Source: Bin80 sp026708685
GTDB taxonomy: Bacteria > Bacteroidota > Rhodothermia > Rhodothermales > Bin80
Direction of reading: 5' to 3'
DNA length: 64,000 nt
Assembly (NCBI GenBank): GCA_965200955.1
Contig: OZ241742.1
Span: 62,001-126,000, forward strand
Each line of letters starts with the position of its first letter. The stretch's first letter is position 1. Below the pieces are notes generated by a model. That model was given only the letters and a program-made list of their open reading frames with translations, was not told the DNA's origin and made no database searches. The position numbers and the translations under genes are program-made. Below are positions 42,750-51,684 of this stretch, one piece after another.

Positions 42750-44876
42750 GTGTTCAAACGTTTGCGTCTGTGGATTCCCCCCGTACTCTTTATCATTTTT
42801 CTGGTCGGGACCACGGGGTTTGCATTTTTAGGAGGACTGAGTGAGTCAGCGTCGCTGACGACCAAAATTCTGTATCATGCCGTGCTGAGTATCTGCTATC
42901 TCAGCCTATGGATAACTATTGCTCAAGCCATTCAGCAACTTCGACCTGCACCCACTCAGATTTTCTGGCAGTGCATCGTTGGGATCGTAACGATCACCGT
43001 GTTGATCTACCTTGTCTACCAGATACAGGGTGGATTTTTAGATATCAATGTTCCAGCTGCACCTACGGTGTATATCAAGAGTGCCCTCTTGAATACACTC
43101 TTTGCGGCGATGAGCTTTATTGTCATTCAGCTTTTTAGTCGATTGGGGCGTTTTCGCAGAACCCAACGCAGTGAACGCAACTGGCACTTATTGTTGCTGT
43201 TTATTCTGATCACCTTTGTGGCTGTCTCACCGTTCCATCATCACTTCAACGCCGAATCTCCACCCTTTGCACAGCCTCTGATCGCTCTTCTGGCAGCTGG
43301 CACTTTGGGTGCCATCATCTTCATTTTTCTGAATTCCATACGGCTGGCATGGATCGTACGCCTTTCCTTTCGACAGAAAATGATCTCTATTGGCCTTGGA
43401 GTCGTTTTGATTGCCTTTACCGCGGGTACATTCATGATCATCTTCCGCCCAGATCTCACCCTGATGTTCCTGTCGGAATCCTCGTATCCTATTGATTATT
43501 TGCAGTTCCATAGCCTCCCGCTCTTCACTGCCATCATCCTGTCCATGACCTATGGATTTGTCTATTCCCTGACCTCTGTTCTGTCTCTGATTTTTCATTT
43601 GCCCACGATGGGGGATTTCCGCAGAAGTGCAGATGAAATGGCTGCCATTCAGGACTTGACCGTGCTCGTCCGTGAGGTGGCTGACTCGGAAAAACTTCAT
43701 GACTGGATTGTGTCAACGCCTGTGGATGCAGGATCTGGCAAGGCGGCATGGCTCACCATCAACGATCTGGAAACGGGATCACTGACCCCCCTCATCGTGG
43801 CATCGTACAAAATAGAGGCATCCACTGCCGAGGAGGCATGTGATCTGGTTGCACTCCATCAGGCCGCGACCATCTCCCAGAAACTCATTTACATTCAAAA
43901 TACGGTCACCGATCGAAGAACCGAGCACGCCAAGCCCAACGGCATCTTGAGTCTGTTGGTCCTTCCACTGGTCACGAGCACCGAAGTACTCGGTACGTTA
44001 TTTGTCTCTCGCGAAATCACGGGTGCCTTTGAACATGATGATCTTGAATCCATTGGTCTCTTCGCATCTCAGGCCACACTGGTTCTGGAGAATGCACGTC
44101 TATTAGAGGAAAAAATTGAAGGCGAACGTCTCGCAAGCGAGCTCTCAATTGCTCGCGAGGTGCAACAGCGACTCCTCCCGCAGACGACACCTGAGTTTAC
44201 CCATCTCACCCTTGCAGCCTCTAGTACACCAGCACTTGAAGTTGGCGGAGACTATTATGACTGGTTAGACTTGGGAGAGGGAAGGTTGGCCTTTATCGTG
44301 GCTGATGTATCGGGAAAAGGCACTTCGGCCGCCTTTTACATGGCCGAAATGCAGGGCATTTTTCAGGCCGTCACTCGTATCGCACCCAATCCCCCTGACT
44401 TTTTATTTCATGCCAATCAGGCCCTTGGAGAATCACTAGAGAAAAATGTGTTTGTGACTGCCATTTATGGGGTTCTTGATTATCACTCTGGTCAACTGCT
44501 GATGGCCCGTGCTGGACATTCTCCAGCGGTGATTGTGGATGTCAACGGACATGCCAATCTCCTTCGCTCTTCCGGTATGGGGATTGGATTGGACCGAAGT
44601 GATATCTTCACCGAAACTTTAGAAGTACAGCAGATTCAATTTAGCCCTGGTGATTTGGTGGTCCTCTATACCGATGGCGTGATTGAAAGCCGCAATGGTG
44701 CGGCTGAAGAGTTTGGATACGATCGATTAATGGAAAGTATTCAATCTGCTCGATTTGAAAGTGCACAAGGGGTTCATGATACCGTGCGTGCCACGGTAGA
44801 TGAGTTCATGGGCTCCGAAAAAAACTATGATGATGATCTGACATTGCTGGTGATCAAATGGCATGGCTTACGTTAA
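42750..44876 (+). CDS. Membrane SpoIIE-type PP2C phosphatase with GAF domain
   Basis: A 708-aa sensor phosphatase that starts at GTG 42750. The N-terminus has about eight TM helices to residue ~280 (for example ILYHAVLSICYLSLWITIAQ, IGLGVVLIAFTAGTFMIIF). A GAF-like domain follows (~residues 300-440), ending in 'LFVSREITGAFEHDDLESIG'. A coiled-coil linker with EEKIEGERLASELSIAREVQQ leads to the PP2C/SpoIIE domain. That domain has GGDYYDWLDLGEGRLAFIVA, DVSGKGTSAAFYM and the final DDLTLLVIKW. It likely dephosphorylates the STAS antagonist encoded next, in response to a membrane or GAF signal. No HAMP domain was recognised. Confidence 0.92.
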   Translation: MFKRLRLWIPPVLFIIFLVGTTGFAFLGGLSESASLTTKILYHAVLSICYLSLWITIAQAIQQLRPAPTQIFWQCIVGIVTITVLIYLVYQIQGGFLDINVPAAPTVYIKSALLNTLFAAMSFIVIQLFSRLGRFRRTQRSERNWHLLLLFILITFVAVSPFHHHFNAESPPFAQPLIALLAAGTLGAIIFIFLNSIRLAWIVRLSFRQKMISIGLGVVLIAFTAGTFMIIFRPDLTLMFLSESSYPIDYLQFHSLPLFTAIILSMTYGFVYSLTSVLSLIFHLPTMGDFRRSADEMAAIQDLTVLVREVADSEKLHDWIVSTPVDAGSGKAAWLTINDLETGSLTPLIVASYKIEASTAEEACDLVALHQAATISQKLIYIQNTVTDRRTEHAKPNGILSLLVLPLVTSTEVLGTLFVSREITGAFEHDDLESIGLFASQATLVLENARLLEEKIEGERLASELSIAREVQQRLLPQTTPEFTHLTLAASSTPALEVGGDYYDWLDLGEGRLAFIVADVSGKGTSAAFYMAEMQGIFQAVTRIAPNPPDFLFHANQALGESLEKNVFVTAIYGVLDYHSGQLLMARAGHSPAVIVDVNGHANLLRSSGMGIGLDRSDIFTETLEVQQIQFSPGDLVVLYTDGVIESRNGAAEEFGYDRLMESIQSARFESAQGVHDTVRATVDEFMGSEKNYDDDLTLLVIKWHGLR

Positions 44877-44948
44877 TGTCCTTGAAACCATATCCTACCC
44901 ATTTTGGTAATTGTTGACCATCACCCACTTTAACTGATTCAACTGCAT

Positions 44949-45311
44949 ATGAGTAATTTTTCTGTTGCCTTCCGAGATTCTGGCAGTACCACCATTCTGA
45001 CGCTTCGCGGCGAATTGGATGCCCATACTGCTCCAGAGCTTGAATCTGCGATCAAAAAATGCAGAGATGAAGGAAAGACACAACTGATTGTCAATGGACA
45101 TGACCTTGATTACATCTCCAGTGCTGGACTGGGTGTCTTTATGGCCTTCATTGAAGACATTCGCACCTTGGATGGAGATATCAAAATCTGTGCTCTCCAG
45201 CCGAAGATCTATGATGTCTTTGACCTCTTGGGATTCCCTCGTATCTATCATATTGTAGATACTGAAGAAGAGGCCATCACACTTTTTGAACAGGGAATTC
45301 AACCGATTTGA
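44949..45311 (+). CDS. Anti-sigma factor antagonist (STAS domain)
   Basis: A 120-aa STAS protein of the SpoIIAA/RsbV type. The phosphorylatable Ser lies in LDYISSAGLGVFMAF (S-S-A-G). It is preceded by 'LRGELDAHTAPELESAIKKC' and followed by DIKICALQPKIYDVFDLLGF. Dephosphorylated antagonist binds the anti-sigma kinase and frees a sigma factor or other target. It lies 72 bp after the phosphatase gene and 9 bp before the kinase gene, so the three form a partner-switching operon. Confidence 0.93.
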   Translation: MSNFSVAFRDSGSTTILTLRGELDAHTAPELESAIKKCRDEGKTQLIVNGHDLDYISSAGLGVFMAFIEDIRTLDGDIKICALQPKIYDVFDLLGFPRIYHIVDTEEEAITLFEQGIQPI

Positions 45312-45320
45312 TCAAAGGCA

Positions 45321-45758
45321 ATGGGCGGCATGTCTACTACCCATACTCTCGTCATTCCCAGTGCAACCCGCTACCTGGCCAAGGTACGCAGGTTTATCAC
45401 GGTGCATGCCCGCCAAGCGAAACTACGAGAGAAGTACTTAAAAGAAGTGCGTCTAGCGGTAGATGAAGCCTGCTCCAATGTGATTGAGCATGCCTATCAG
45501 GGAAAAACAGATGAAAAGTTACAGATCACCTTGACCATCCATCCCACTCAAGTGATCATTTGTATCCGCGACCGTGGACGCCCCTTTGACGAGGAAGCCT
45601 ACCGAAAACCCAATGTAGTGGAACTCTCCCGAAAGCGAAGGTCAGGTGGGTTGGGGGTAGATATTATTCGGCGACTGATGGATGAGGTAGAGTATTCATC
45701 GGAGGGAAATCGGAATGAAATCAAGCTGGTCAAGCAGATTCACAGCTCATCGGAGTGA
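45321..45758 (+). CDS. Anti-sigma regulatory factor / serine kinase (HATPase, RsbW/SpoIIAB type)
   Basis: A GHKL-ATPase kinase that phosphorylates the STAS antagonist and binds its target regulator. It is 145 aa; ATG 45321 is listed, but ATG 45330 (MSTTHTLVIPS) is an equally good or better start. Motifs: N-box VRLAVDEACSNVIEHAY, G1 box 'IRDRGRPFDEE' and G2 box GGLGVDIIRRLMDEV. No sigma factor gene is adjacent, so the target must lie elsewhere. The 3' end overlaps the convergent ubiE gene by 19 bp. Confidence 0.93.
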   Translation: MGGMSTTHTLVIPSATRYLAKVRRFITVHARQAKLREKYLKEVRLAVDEACSNVIEHAYQGKTDEKLQITLTIHPTQVIICIRDRGRPFDEEAYRKPNVVELSRKRRSGGLGVDIIRRLMDEVEYSSEGNRNEIKLVKQIHSSSE

Positions 45759-46489
45759 TTCTTGCCGGTTGCATACCCGGTATAGAGATGTACTATCCCA
45801 CAGGTGAGGGTTTCCGAGGTGGTATGCTCAAAACCACATTTGAGTAGCCGCTGCAGAAATGCATGACCGCTGGGAAACGCTTCAATGGAGTCTGGCAAGT
45901 AATCATAGGGCCCCTGAACGCCCGAAATGCATCGCCCAACAGCAGGAAGAATAAAACGAGAATAGAACTGATACAACCGTCGCACGGATGGGTTTGTTGG
46001 CTGACCAAATTCAAGGACAACCAGTGGAGCTCTTGGCTTCAAAACTCGCTCAATGGAACGCAGACCTGCGTCTAGATTGGCAAAATTACGGACCCCAAAT
46101 GCGACAATCGCAGCATCAAATGTTCCTGTCAGAAGCGGGAGGCTCTCTGCGGATCCCTGTACAAATGAAAGATCACCCACAAAGTACTTAGGGACTCTTT
46201 TTTTTCGTGCCTTCTGTAACATCTGCTCCGCTATATCTACACCAACGACCTCGTATGGATGTAAACGAAGAACCGAAAGGGCCACATCCCCCGTACCCGT
46301 AGCAACATCAAGAATACGCTTATCCTTTTGATCACCGAGTCTACGTATCGCGGCTTTCCTCCATAAACCGTCCAGACCAAAGCTAAGAACACGATTCAGT
46401 AAATCGTAACGCTTCGCAATCGCATCAAACATGGATGCTACTTCAACTTCTTTGGATTCGTTTTCCCCAACGGGTGGATAATGGTGCAT
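45740..46489 (-). CDS. ubiE: Demethylmenaquinone/demethylubiquinone C-methyltransferase
   Basis: SAM-dependent C-methyltransferase that completes menaquinone (and in some bacteria ubiquinone) synthesis. It is 249 aa. Motifs: FDAIAKRYDLLNRVLSFGLD (family N-terminus), SAM-binding RILDVATGTGDVAL, the acidic loop VVGVDIAEQML, the FDAAIVAFGVRNFANLDAGL block, and 'LKPRAPLVVLEFGQP'. The C-terminal 'PDSIEAFPSGHAFLQRLLKC' is also typical. It fits with complex I (nuoI) in a menaquinone respiratory chain. Convergent with the anti-sigma kinase gene. Confidence 0.95.
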   Translation of the reverse strand: MHHYPPVGENESKEVEVASMFDAIAKRYDLLNRVLSFGLDGLWRKAAIRRLGDQKDKRILDVATGTGDVALSVLRLHPYEVVGVDIAEQMLQKARKKRVPKYFVGDLSFVQGSAESLPLLTGTFDAAIVAFGVRNFANLDAGLRSIERVLKPRAPLVVLEFGQPTNPSVRRLYQFYSRFILPAVGRCISGVQGPYDYLPDSIEAFPSGHAFLQRLLKCGFEHTTSETLTCGIVHLYTGYATGKNHSDEL

Positions 46490-46809
46490 GACTCAATAAT
46501 CAGGATTCGGTAGATTCCAATGTCATAGGTATGTCTTTAACAGCTTACTTTCATTGAAGATTGGTTCAAAGATCACAGTCATTGGATCGGATCCGATTGG
46601 TCTCAACGAATTGACGACCACAGAGACGATTCCATTGAGTAACATTACTCTCTCATTGATTCTCCCAATGGATGACCAGAAGGTGGTGGCTATGCATTTC
46701 AAAAACATCATCGTACATGAGGCATTCACCATCTGGTTCCTAAAACAACAGGAAGCACTCTGCGTAACAGCTTTGTTCGGTTTACTGACATGAGTGCCAT
46801 TGTGATCCT
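46490..46809. other. Gene-free stretch upstream of ubiE and the biotin carrier gene
   Basis: About 320 bp between divergent genes. Only incidental open frames of ~70-80 codons on each strand are present, with no family resemblance. It should contain both promoters, but no convincing consensus was identified. Confidence 0.45.
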
Positions 46810-47310
46810 ATGACCAAAGAATTTCTTGTTGATGTTGATGGAACACGCGTATCGATTGTACGGTCCAATGATCAGCTTTTTATGATCAATGATCATCCAT
46901 TCAACGCTTCGTTGGTCAAGTTGCAACCCAATCTATATAGCCTGCTCCTCAATGGATCCAGTCATCTCATTCATGTGCATGATGAATCCGACTCTCTGCT
47001 GACCATCAACGGGCGAACCGTCCGTTGTACAATGGTCAGTGAACGTTCCCAGCTCATCCAACGCTACAAACAGGAATCCACCGATGATCACAGTCATACT
47101 GAATTACGAGCCCCCATGCCTGGATTGATTGCAAACATCTTGACACAAGTAGGGGATCAAGTGACGAAAGGACAGGGATTGATTGTCCTTGAAGCCATGA
47201 AAATGGAAAATGAACTGCGATCTCCGTGTACATCCCGCATTCAGCAGATCCACATCAAAGAAAAGGATGCCGTAGCCATGGATGCACTCCTCATTGAATT
47301 TGAATCATGA
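46810..47310 (+). CDS. Biotin carboxyl carrier protein-like subunit
   Basis: A 166-aa protein ending in a biotinyl domain: PMPGLIANILTQVGDQVTKG and EAMKMENEL, with Lys131 the predicted biotin attachment site. It resembles the biotin carrier subunits of acyl-CoA (propionyl- or acetyl-CoA) carboxylases or of oxaloacetate/glutaconyl decarboxylase complexes. The first ~90 residues carry an extended strand-rich region (MTKEFLVDVDGTRVSIVR...) often seen in such stand-alone carriers. No carboxylase subunit gene is adjacent, so its partner cannot be named. The start of the next gene overlaps its stop (ATGA). Confidence 0.9.
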   Translation: MTKEFLVDVDGTRVSIVRSNDQLFMINDHPFNASLVKLQPNLYSLLLNGSSHLIHVHDESDSLLTINGRTVRCTMVSERSQLIQRYKQESTDDHSHTELRAPMPGLIANILTQVGDQVTKGQGLIVLEAMKMENELRSPCTSRIQQIHIKEKDAVAMDALLIEFES

Positions 47311-48290
47311 AAGTCCTTGTAACAGGTGCTACTGGTTTTTTAGGTAGTGAACTGGTCCATCATCTCTTGGAGGCTGGAGAGCATGTCCGTATCTATCGGC
47401 GAGAGACCTCTAAACTGGATTTGCTCCACCCCTTTGAAAATGATCTTGAGCATTGCATGGGAGATATTGCCGATCAGAACGCTCTTGAACATGCCATGAA
47501 AACGATTCAAGTCGTTTATCATTGTGCTGCGAATGTTCAGGTTGCATCCAAGTCGCTGACGCATGTCAATGTTCAGGGCACAGCTGCAGTGGTAGATGCC
47601 GCACGAAGGCAAGGTGTCGAGAGGCTGGTGCACACCTCCAGCGTCGCTCCCATTGGGATGTCTTCCGAGGGAATCTCCGACGAAACCACTGAATGGCCCA
47701 ACCATTCCACCATGTGGCCCTATGCAAAAAGCAAGCATCTAGCTGAATTAGAGGTGCAACGTAGTATTGCTGAGGGACTAGATGCCGTCATTGTGAACCC
47801 CAGTCTGATCGTCGGTCCCGACCGAAGTCAGGGTAAGGTGCCTCATGTTTTGCATACCTTCCTTCCCAAAATTAAAGCGGGCAGGGTATGGTTGTATCCA
47901 TCAGGAGGAATGAATGTCGTGGATGTAGCCGATGTTGCAGCTGGGCATCTTGCTGCTTTGGAGCATGGTGCAACGGGTGTACGTTATATTTTGGGCGGTG
48001 AAAATCTCTCTTGGAAAGACATCCTTTCCATATTGGCGAATGCATATGGAGCCAACCCGCCCAAGTATCCCCTCCCCTATCATCCAACCCGGATTGGAGG
48101 CATGCTATCTGATCTATGGTGTTCTATCACTGGCCAGGAACTTTCCTTTGGTCGATCGATGGTAGACTACATCTTTACCGAGCGTTTCTATTCCAATCGT
48201 CGGGCAATGGACCAGCTTGGGTATACCTTTCGCCCCTTTACTGAGACAGCACAGCGGATCGCCCAGTGGGATACATCCCCTGCGGCTTAG
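47307..48290 (+). CDS. NAD(P)-dependent epimerase/dehydratase-type SDR
   Basis: A 327-aa extended SDR similar to dihydroflavonol-4-reductase/hopanoid-associated sugar epimerases. The Rossmann motif is VTGATGFLGSELVHHLLEAG, followed by 'HCMGDIADQNALEHAMKTI', VYHCAANVQVASKSL, HTSSVAPIGMS, and the catalytic YAKSKHLAE (Tyr-x3-Lys). It ends with a C-terminal 'NLSWKDILSILANAYGANPP' substrate-binding segment. Substrate unknown. ATGA overlap with the upstream biotin-carrier gene suggests coupling; its 3' end overlaps the convergent TonB-receptor-like gene by 4 bp. Confidence 0.9.
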   Translation: MKVLVTGATGFLGSELVHHLLEAGEHVRIYRRETSKLDLLHPFENDLEHCMGDIADQNALEHAMKTIQVVYHCAANVQVASKSLTHVNVQGTAAVVDAARRQGVERLVHTSSVAPIGMSSEGISDETTEWPNHSTMWPYAKSKHLAELEVQRSIAEGLDAVIVNPSLIVGPDRSQGKVPHVLHTFLPKIKAGRVWLYPSGGMNVVDVADVAAGHLAALEHGATGVRYILGGENLSWKDILSILANAYGANPPKYPLPYHPTRIGGMLSDLWCSITGQELSFGRSMVDYIFTERFYSNRRAMDQLGYTFRPFTETAQRIAQWDTSPAA

Positions 48291-50059
48291 GGCGTGTAGG
48301 TGACTGATATTTGGAATGATCGTCCCGGCTCTGTAAAGTCGCTGTCGGGATAGCTGTAGGTTCCATCCATTATGTTTTGAATTCCAAAGCGTAGGGAGAT
48401 GCCTCCAATCGTTCTGGTTTCCATCCAAAGACTCCCACTGACCCACGAAGGAGAGTCAAAAAAAGTACCATGAATCTCTGGGTACATGACAAACAGATCC
48501 AGTGGGGCAGAGATGGTTGCATCCACACGCATCCAGGTAACCATTTGAGATCCTGAGTCTTCGGATGCAGGGTCTATGAAAGAAGTATACATAGCCGCAC
48601 CCCATTGCCGGCTCTTTACCAGTGTAGCCATACCTATGATTTGCGTTAGCTCCATATCCCGCACAAAAGCCTTGAAATCAACCGATTGATCAAGGCCACT
48701 CCACCGAAACCCAAGATCAGACTGAGTGACAGTGGTTTCCTGATGTGTACGACCCGTACCCGCAATGATACTCCATTCATCATGGACCAACCAAGTCAGG
48801 ATGGTCGCTCCGCCCCAGCGGTGATGAATTGGGTGAACTCTGGCTTGCCCCTCCATTAAGAAGGCTCCCCTCCGATAGAGTATCCTGGAGAATATTCCCG
48901 TTTCATTGACTGAATGTGTGGTTGTGCCTGTAGTTGAAGGCTGCACCCCAAATCGTTCGTTATAGGAATAGACATCTGCTCCAATCTGAAAGGATAGATT
49001 CCTCTGAGGGACTAGGTGCAAAGAAACACGTGCACTCTGTTGTCTGATATTGGATGGACCATCAAATTCTTGTATGGACATTGACGAATGGATCGTACGA
49101 ATCAGTCCGGTACTTTGGGAGAATCGATACTGTAACCATGCCGTTCGCTGATACAGTTCTTCATCATTGTAATCTATATCTTTCAACCAACCACCGCTTG
49201 CAGAAAGGTTGTGTTTGGGAGCAGGTGATATGCTTACTCTTCCTGCAACCGTTCCGGAGCGAACTCCAGCTGATTGTAATGTGCCACTCCCATCTGAATA
49301 GGCATCTCCTGAAGAATAGGTACCGATTACAGTCCCATCCATCTGTGACCAATCACGATGAAGTATTAAGGATGAATGAAGTCCATTGACCCGCGAATCA
49401 TAACTAAAGCTTGCCTCCGTTGCGGGGGTATGTGACGTAAAAGAATGAGCGGAGGACCCTAATCCTAAACTTGGATTATATGGATCTGGCACAACCTCGG
49501 TACGCTGTAGATCAATCAGTGCAGTCACAGGGATTCCATAATCTATCAGACGCACTCCATCCAAATAGAGTGATCCTGCATAAAGCGGCTTGTGAAAAAG
49601 AGAGTATTCCAGCGTAAGTGCATCCACACGACGAGGAATCAGGTATCTGAAAAGTTGGTCATTGAATTGATCACTTGATCCCAGAAATGTATGACTATCA
49701 GGCAGTTCATCTGCCTTGGAAAGAACATATTCATTGACAGAAGATGTCTCTTGAATGTCCACTGATATTTCAAGCGTGGCGTATCCTTCAGCGGAAATGG
49801 TAAGTGTATAGACACCTGAATCGACCCCTGAAAAGGAAAAACGTCCATCCGGGCCTGTTAAAGTCCCGTACAATGTACCCTTCAAAACGACCAGAGCACC
49901 CTCAATCGGATTCATCGTTTTGCTTTCTACCACCGTGCCTACAAATTCTTGGGGTTCCTGTTGTGCATGTGCTTGATGGACTCCAATCCCAATGGCGAAA
50001 CTCAGAAAAAAAAGCAAATGTTGGCATTGGGCGGGTCTAAGAGATACTCTAGATCCCAT
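48287..50059 (-). CDS. TonB-dependent-receptor-like protein with CarboxypepD_reg domain
   Basis: A 590-aa outer-membrane protein. The frame is open upstream across the next gene's end, so ATG 50059 is chosen; it gives a signal peptide ending ...VHQAHAQ. Residues ~35-120 form a carboxypeptidase-regulatory-like domain (GTVVESKTMNPIEGALVVLK... GPDGRFSFSGVDSGVYTLTI). The plug-like region contains 'LYLDGVRLIDYGIPVTALID' and a strand-rich barrel ends 'TEPGRSFQISVTYTP'. It is much shorter than a full 22-strand TonB receptor (usually ~700-1000 aa), and a clear plug motif is missing, so gating by TonB is uncertain. It follows a metal-binding lipoprotein gene at 65 bp, likely in one operon. Confidence 0.75.
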   Translation of the reverse strand: MGSRVSLRPAQCQHLLFFLSFAIGIGVHQAHAQQEPQEFVGTVVESKTMNPIEGALVVLKGTLYGTLTGPDGRFSFSGVDSGVYTLTISAEGYATLEISVDIQETSSVNEYVLSKADELPDSHTFLGSSDQFNDQLFRYLIPRRVDALTLEYSLFHKPLYAGSLYLDGVRLIDYGIPVTALIDLQRTEVVPDPYNPSLGLGSSAHSFTSHTPATEASFSYDSRVNGLHSSLILHRDWSQMDGTVIGTYSSGDAYSDGSGTLQSAGVRSGTVAGRVSISPAPKHNLSASGGWLKDIDYNDEELYQRTAWLQYRFSQSTGLIRTIHSSMSIQEFDGPSNIRQQSARVSLHLVPQRNLSFQIGADVYSYNERFGVQPSTTGTTTHSVNETGIFSRILYRRGAFLMEGQARVHPIHHRWGGATILTWLVHDEWSIIAGTGRTHQETTVTQSDLGFRWSGLDQSVDFKAFVRDMELTQIIGMATLVKSRQWGAAMYTSFIDPASEDSGSQMVTWMRVDATISAPLDLFVMYPEIHGTFFDSPSWVSGSLWMETRTIGGISLRFGIQNIMDGTYSYPDSDFTEPGRSFQISVTYTP

Positions 50060-50123
50060 CACTTCATTGGTTTTGTCATCGTTCACATGGAATGGAAGAT
50101 CATTGAACGTAGGCGAGCTCGCT

Positions 50124-51062
50124 CTAAGGTTGGTTCGTAAGCCCCTCAACAATCGTTTCAATATTGTGTCGTACCATTCCAAGATAACTTGAAGCGGGAG
50201 TAGCTTCACCGCCCAGAGCATCTCCGTACAATGTTCCGCCGATCCTCACTTCCAATCCCCGAGACCTCACCGCTTCCTGAACGGCTTCAATACCCTTGGT
50301 AGAAACCGAAGATTCAACAAACATGGCTGGAATCCTACGCTGTACGACGAGTTCTGCAAGATCTTGCACATCTCTGGTTCCAACCTCTAATACCGTAGAT
50401 AACCCCTGGAGCCCATACACCTCAATATCATATGCTTTACCAAAATACCCAAATGCGTCATGGGATGTGATGAGAAGGCGTTTCTCCGATGGAATCTCCG
50501 ATACTCTTTCACGCACATAACGATCGAGTTTCATCAATTCAACTGTATAGTTGGATGCATTGGTGAAAAAATACTCTGCCCGTGTAGAATCAAGTTGGCC
50601 CAGTGCCTCAGCAAGCTTGTCTGCTGCCATTGCCCACAACGTTGCATCAAACCATATATGAGGGTCATAATTTCCCTGAAACTGCTCCGATGGAATCAGC
50701 AGGCTATCATCAATACTTACTTCAGCAATCGCTAGTGTTGGTGCACCTCGTTCATTCATTGCTTTAAAGACATCCCCCATATTCCCCTCCAAATGGAGTC
50801 CATTGTAGACCACCAGATCTGCATTTCCCATTCTGATGACATCCCTCGCACTGGCTTTATAGAGATGTGGATCCACCCCAGGCCCCATCAGTGATTCTAC
50901 GATCGTCTCTGACTTCCCGATGGTACGGACTAAATCTGCAACAATATTCGTCGTTGCCACGATCCTGATAGAGCGATCTGCAATGGGAATATCCGATCTC
51001 TCTCCTGGTGCACACGAAGCAAAGAATGTAAGTCCCAGCACCCACAGAATGATCGTCCTCAT
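50124..51062 (-). CDS. Zn/Mn-type metal-binding lipoprotein (ZnuA/MntC family)
   Basis: A cluster A-I substrate-binding protein, 312 aa (ATG 51062; another ATG at 51071 gives 3 more residues). Lipobox FFASC (Cys17). Metal ligands visible by pattern: His66 in VDPHLYKASARD, His134 in NYDPHIWFDA, and a later Glu/Asp pair in 'PAMFVESSVST' and 'TLYGDALGG'. Its position in the alignment matches H, H, E, D of MntC/PsaA-type proteins; the metal (Mn, Zn or Fe) is not determinable. No ATPase or permease gene is adjacent. The TonB-receptor-like gene follows, suggesting metal uptake across the outer membrane. Confidence 0.88.
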   Translation of the reverse strand: MRTIILWVLGLTFFASCAPGERSDIPIADRSIRIVATTNIVADLVRTIGKSETIVESLMGPGVDPHLYKASARDVIRMGNADLVVYNGLHLEGNMGDVFKAMNERGAPTLAIAEVSIDDSLLIPSEQFQGNYDPHIWFDATLWAMAADKLAEALGQLDSTRAEYFFTNASNYTVELMKLDRYVRERVSEIPSEKRLLITSHDAFGYFGKAYDIEVYGLQGLSTVLEVGTRDVQDLAELVVQRRIPAMFVESSVSTKGIEAVQEAVRSRGLEVRIGGTLYGDALGGEATPASSYLGMVRHNIETIVEGLTNQP

Positions 51063-51183
51063 CAAAATCATGAATGGATCCTAATCGTATCTGGGGAGCG
51101 CATCAATATGACATGAATGTCCACAGAAGGATACATTTTCGTACCTTGTACATTGATTGTATCAGGATGAGTGATGGACACGG

Positions 51184-51684
51184 TTACGGACATAACTCCT
51201 GAAATGTATTCTTGACAAATTCCTGATCCTTGCATTTGACAAGGATGTCCCAATTATTTTTCCATTTCTTGAGTTTATTGACTGAGATACTTTTTTGCTG
51301 GATCAATTCAATCAGTAGAGTTGGCACAAAATAGAAGTCCACCCTATCATCACCATTTGTTTTTTTGCTCTTCACTCCAACCACTATATCTGATGTGGTC
51401 GTATCCTGCACATACGACTTCACATTACTTTTGTACTGGCGATCCACCCCACCTCTTGATCCTCCACTGAATTGTATGCGATTGGCCATTCCAACAGTTT
51501 TTGCCTGCACCCGCACCATCTGGCCTTCAATGAGCTCCACCACAATATCATAGGTAGAGTGAGGTAGATCCACACGCGAGGCATTAAAACCGCGATCAAG
51601 AAGGGCTGCCAGCAGTCTGCTCTCATTCGCAAATCCCTTAGCGGAGGCCTGTCTACCTAAAATTGCTCGTTCTTCAGCATTCAT
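51184..51684 (-). CDS. Candidate PD-(D/E)xK restriction endonuclease of a type II R-M pair
   Basis: A 166-aa protein whose N-terminal half has the layout of a PD-(D/E)xK nuclease: a helix with Glu (FANESRLLAALLDRGFNASR), then Asp46 in STYDIVVELIEG and Gln60-Ala-Lys62 in MVRVQAKT. This would be a D-x13-(Q)xK version with Gln at the usual Glu/Asp position. The C-terminal half is basic (VKSKKTNGDDRVDFYFVPTL...). Its start overlaps the end of the DNA methyltransferase gene by 4 bp (ATGA), the typical geometry of an R-M pair. The restriction specificity is unknown; the assignment rests on context and the motif. Confidence 0.65.
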   Translation of the reverse strand: MNAEERAILGRQASAKGFANESRLLAALLDRGFNASRVDLPHSTYDIVVELIEGQMVRVQAKTVGMANRIQFSGGSRGGVDRQYKSNVKSYVQDTTTSDIVVGVKSKKTNGDDRVDFYFVPTLLIELIQQKSISVNKLKKWKNNWDILVKCKDQEFVKNTFQELCP

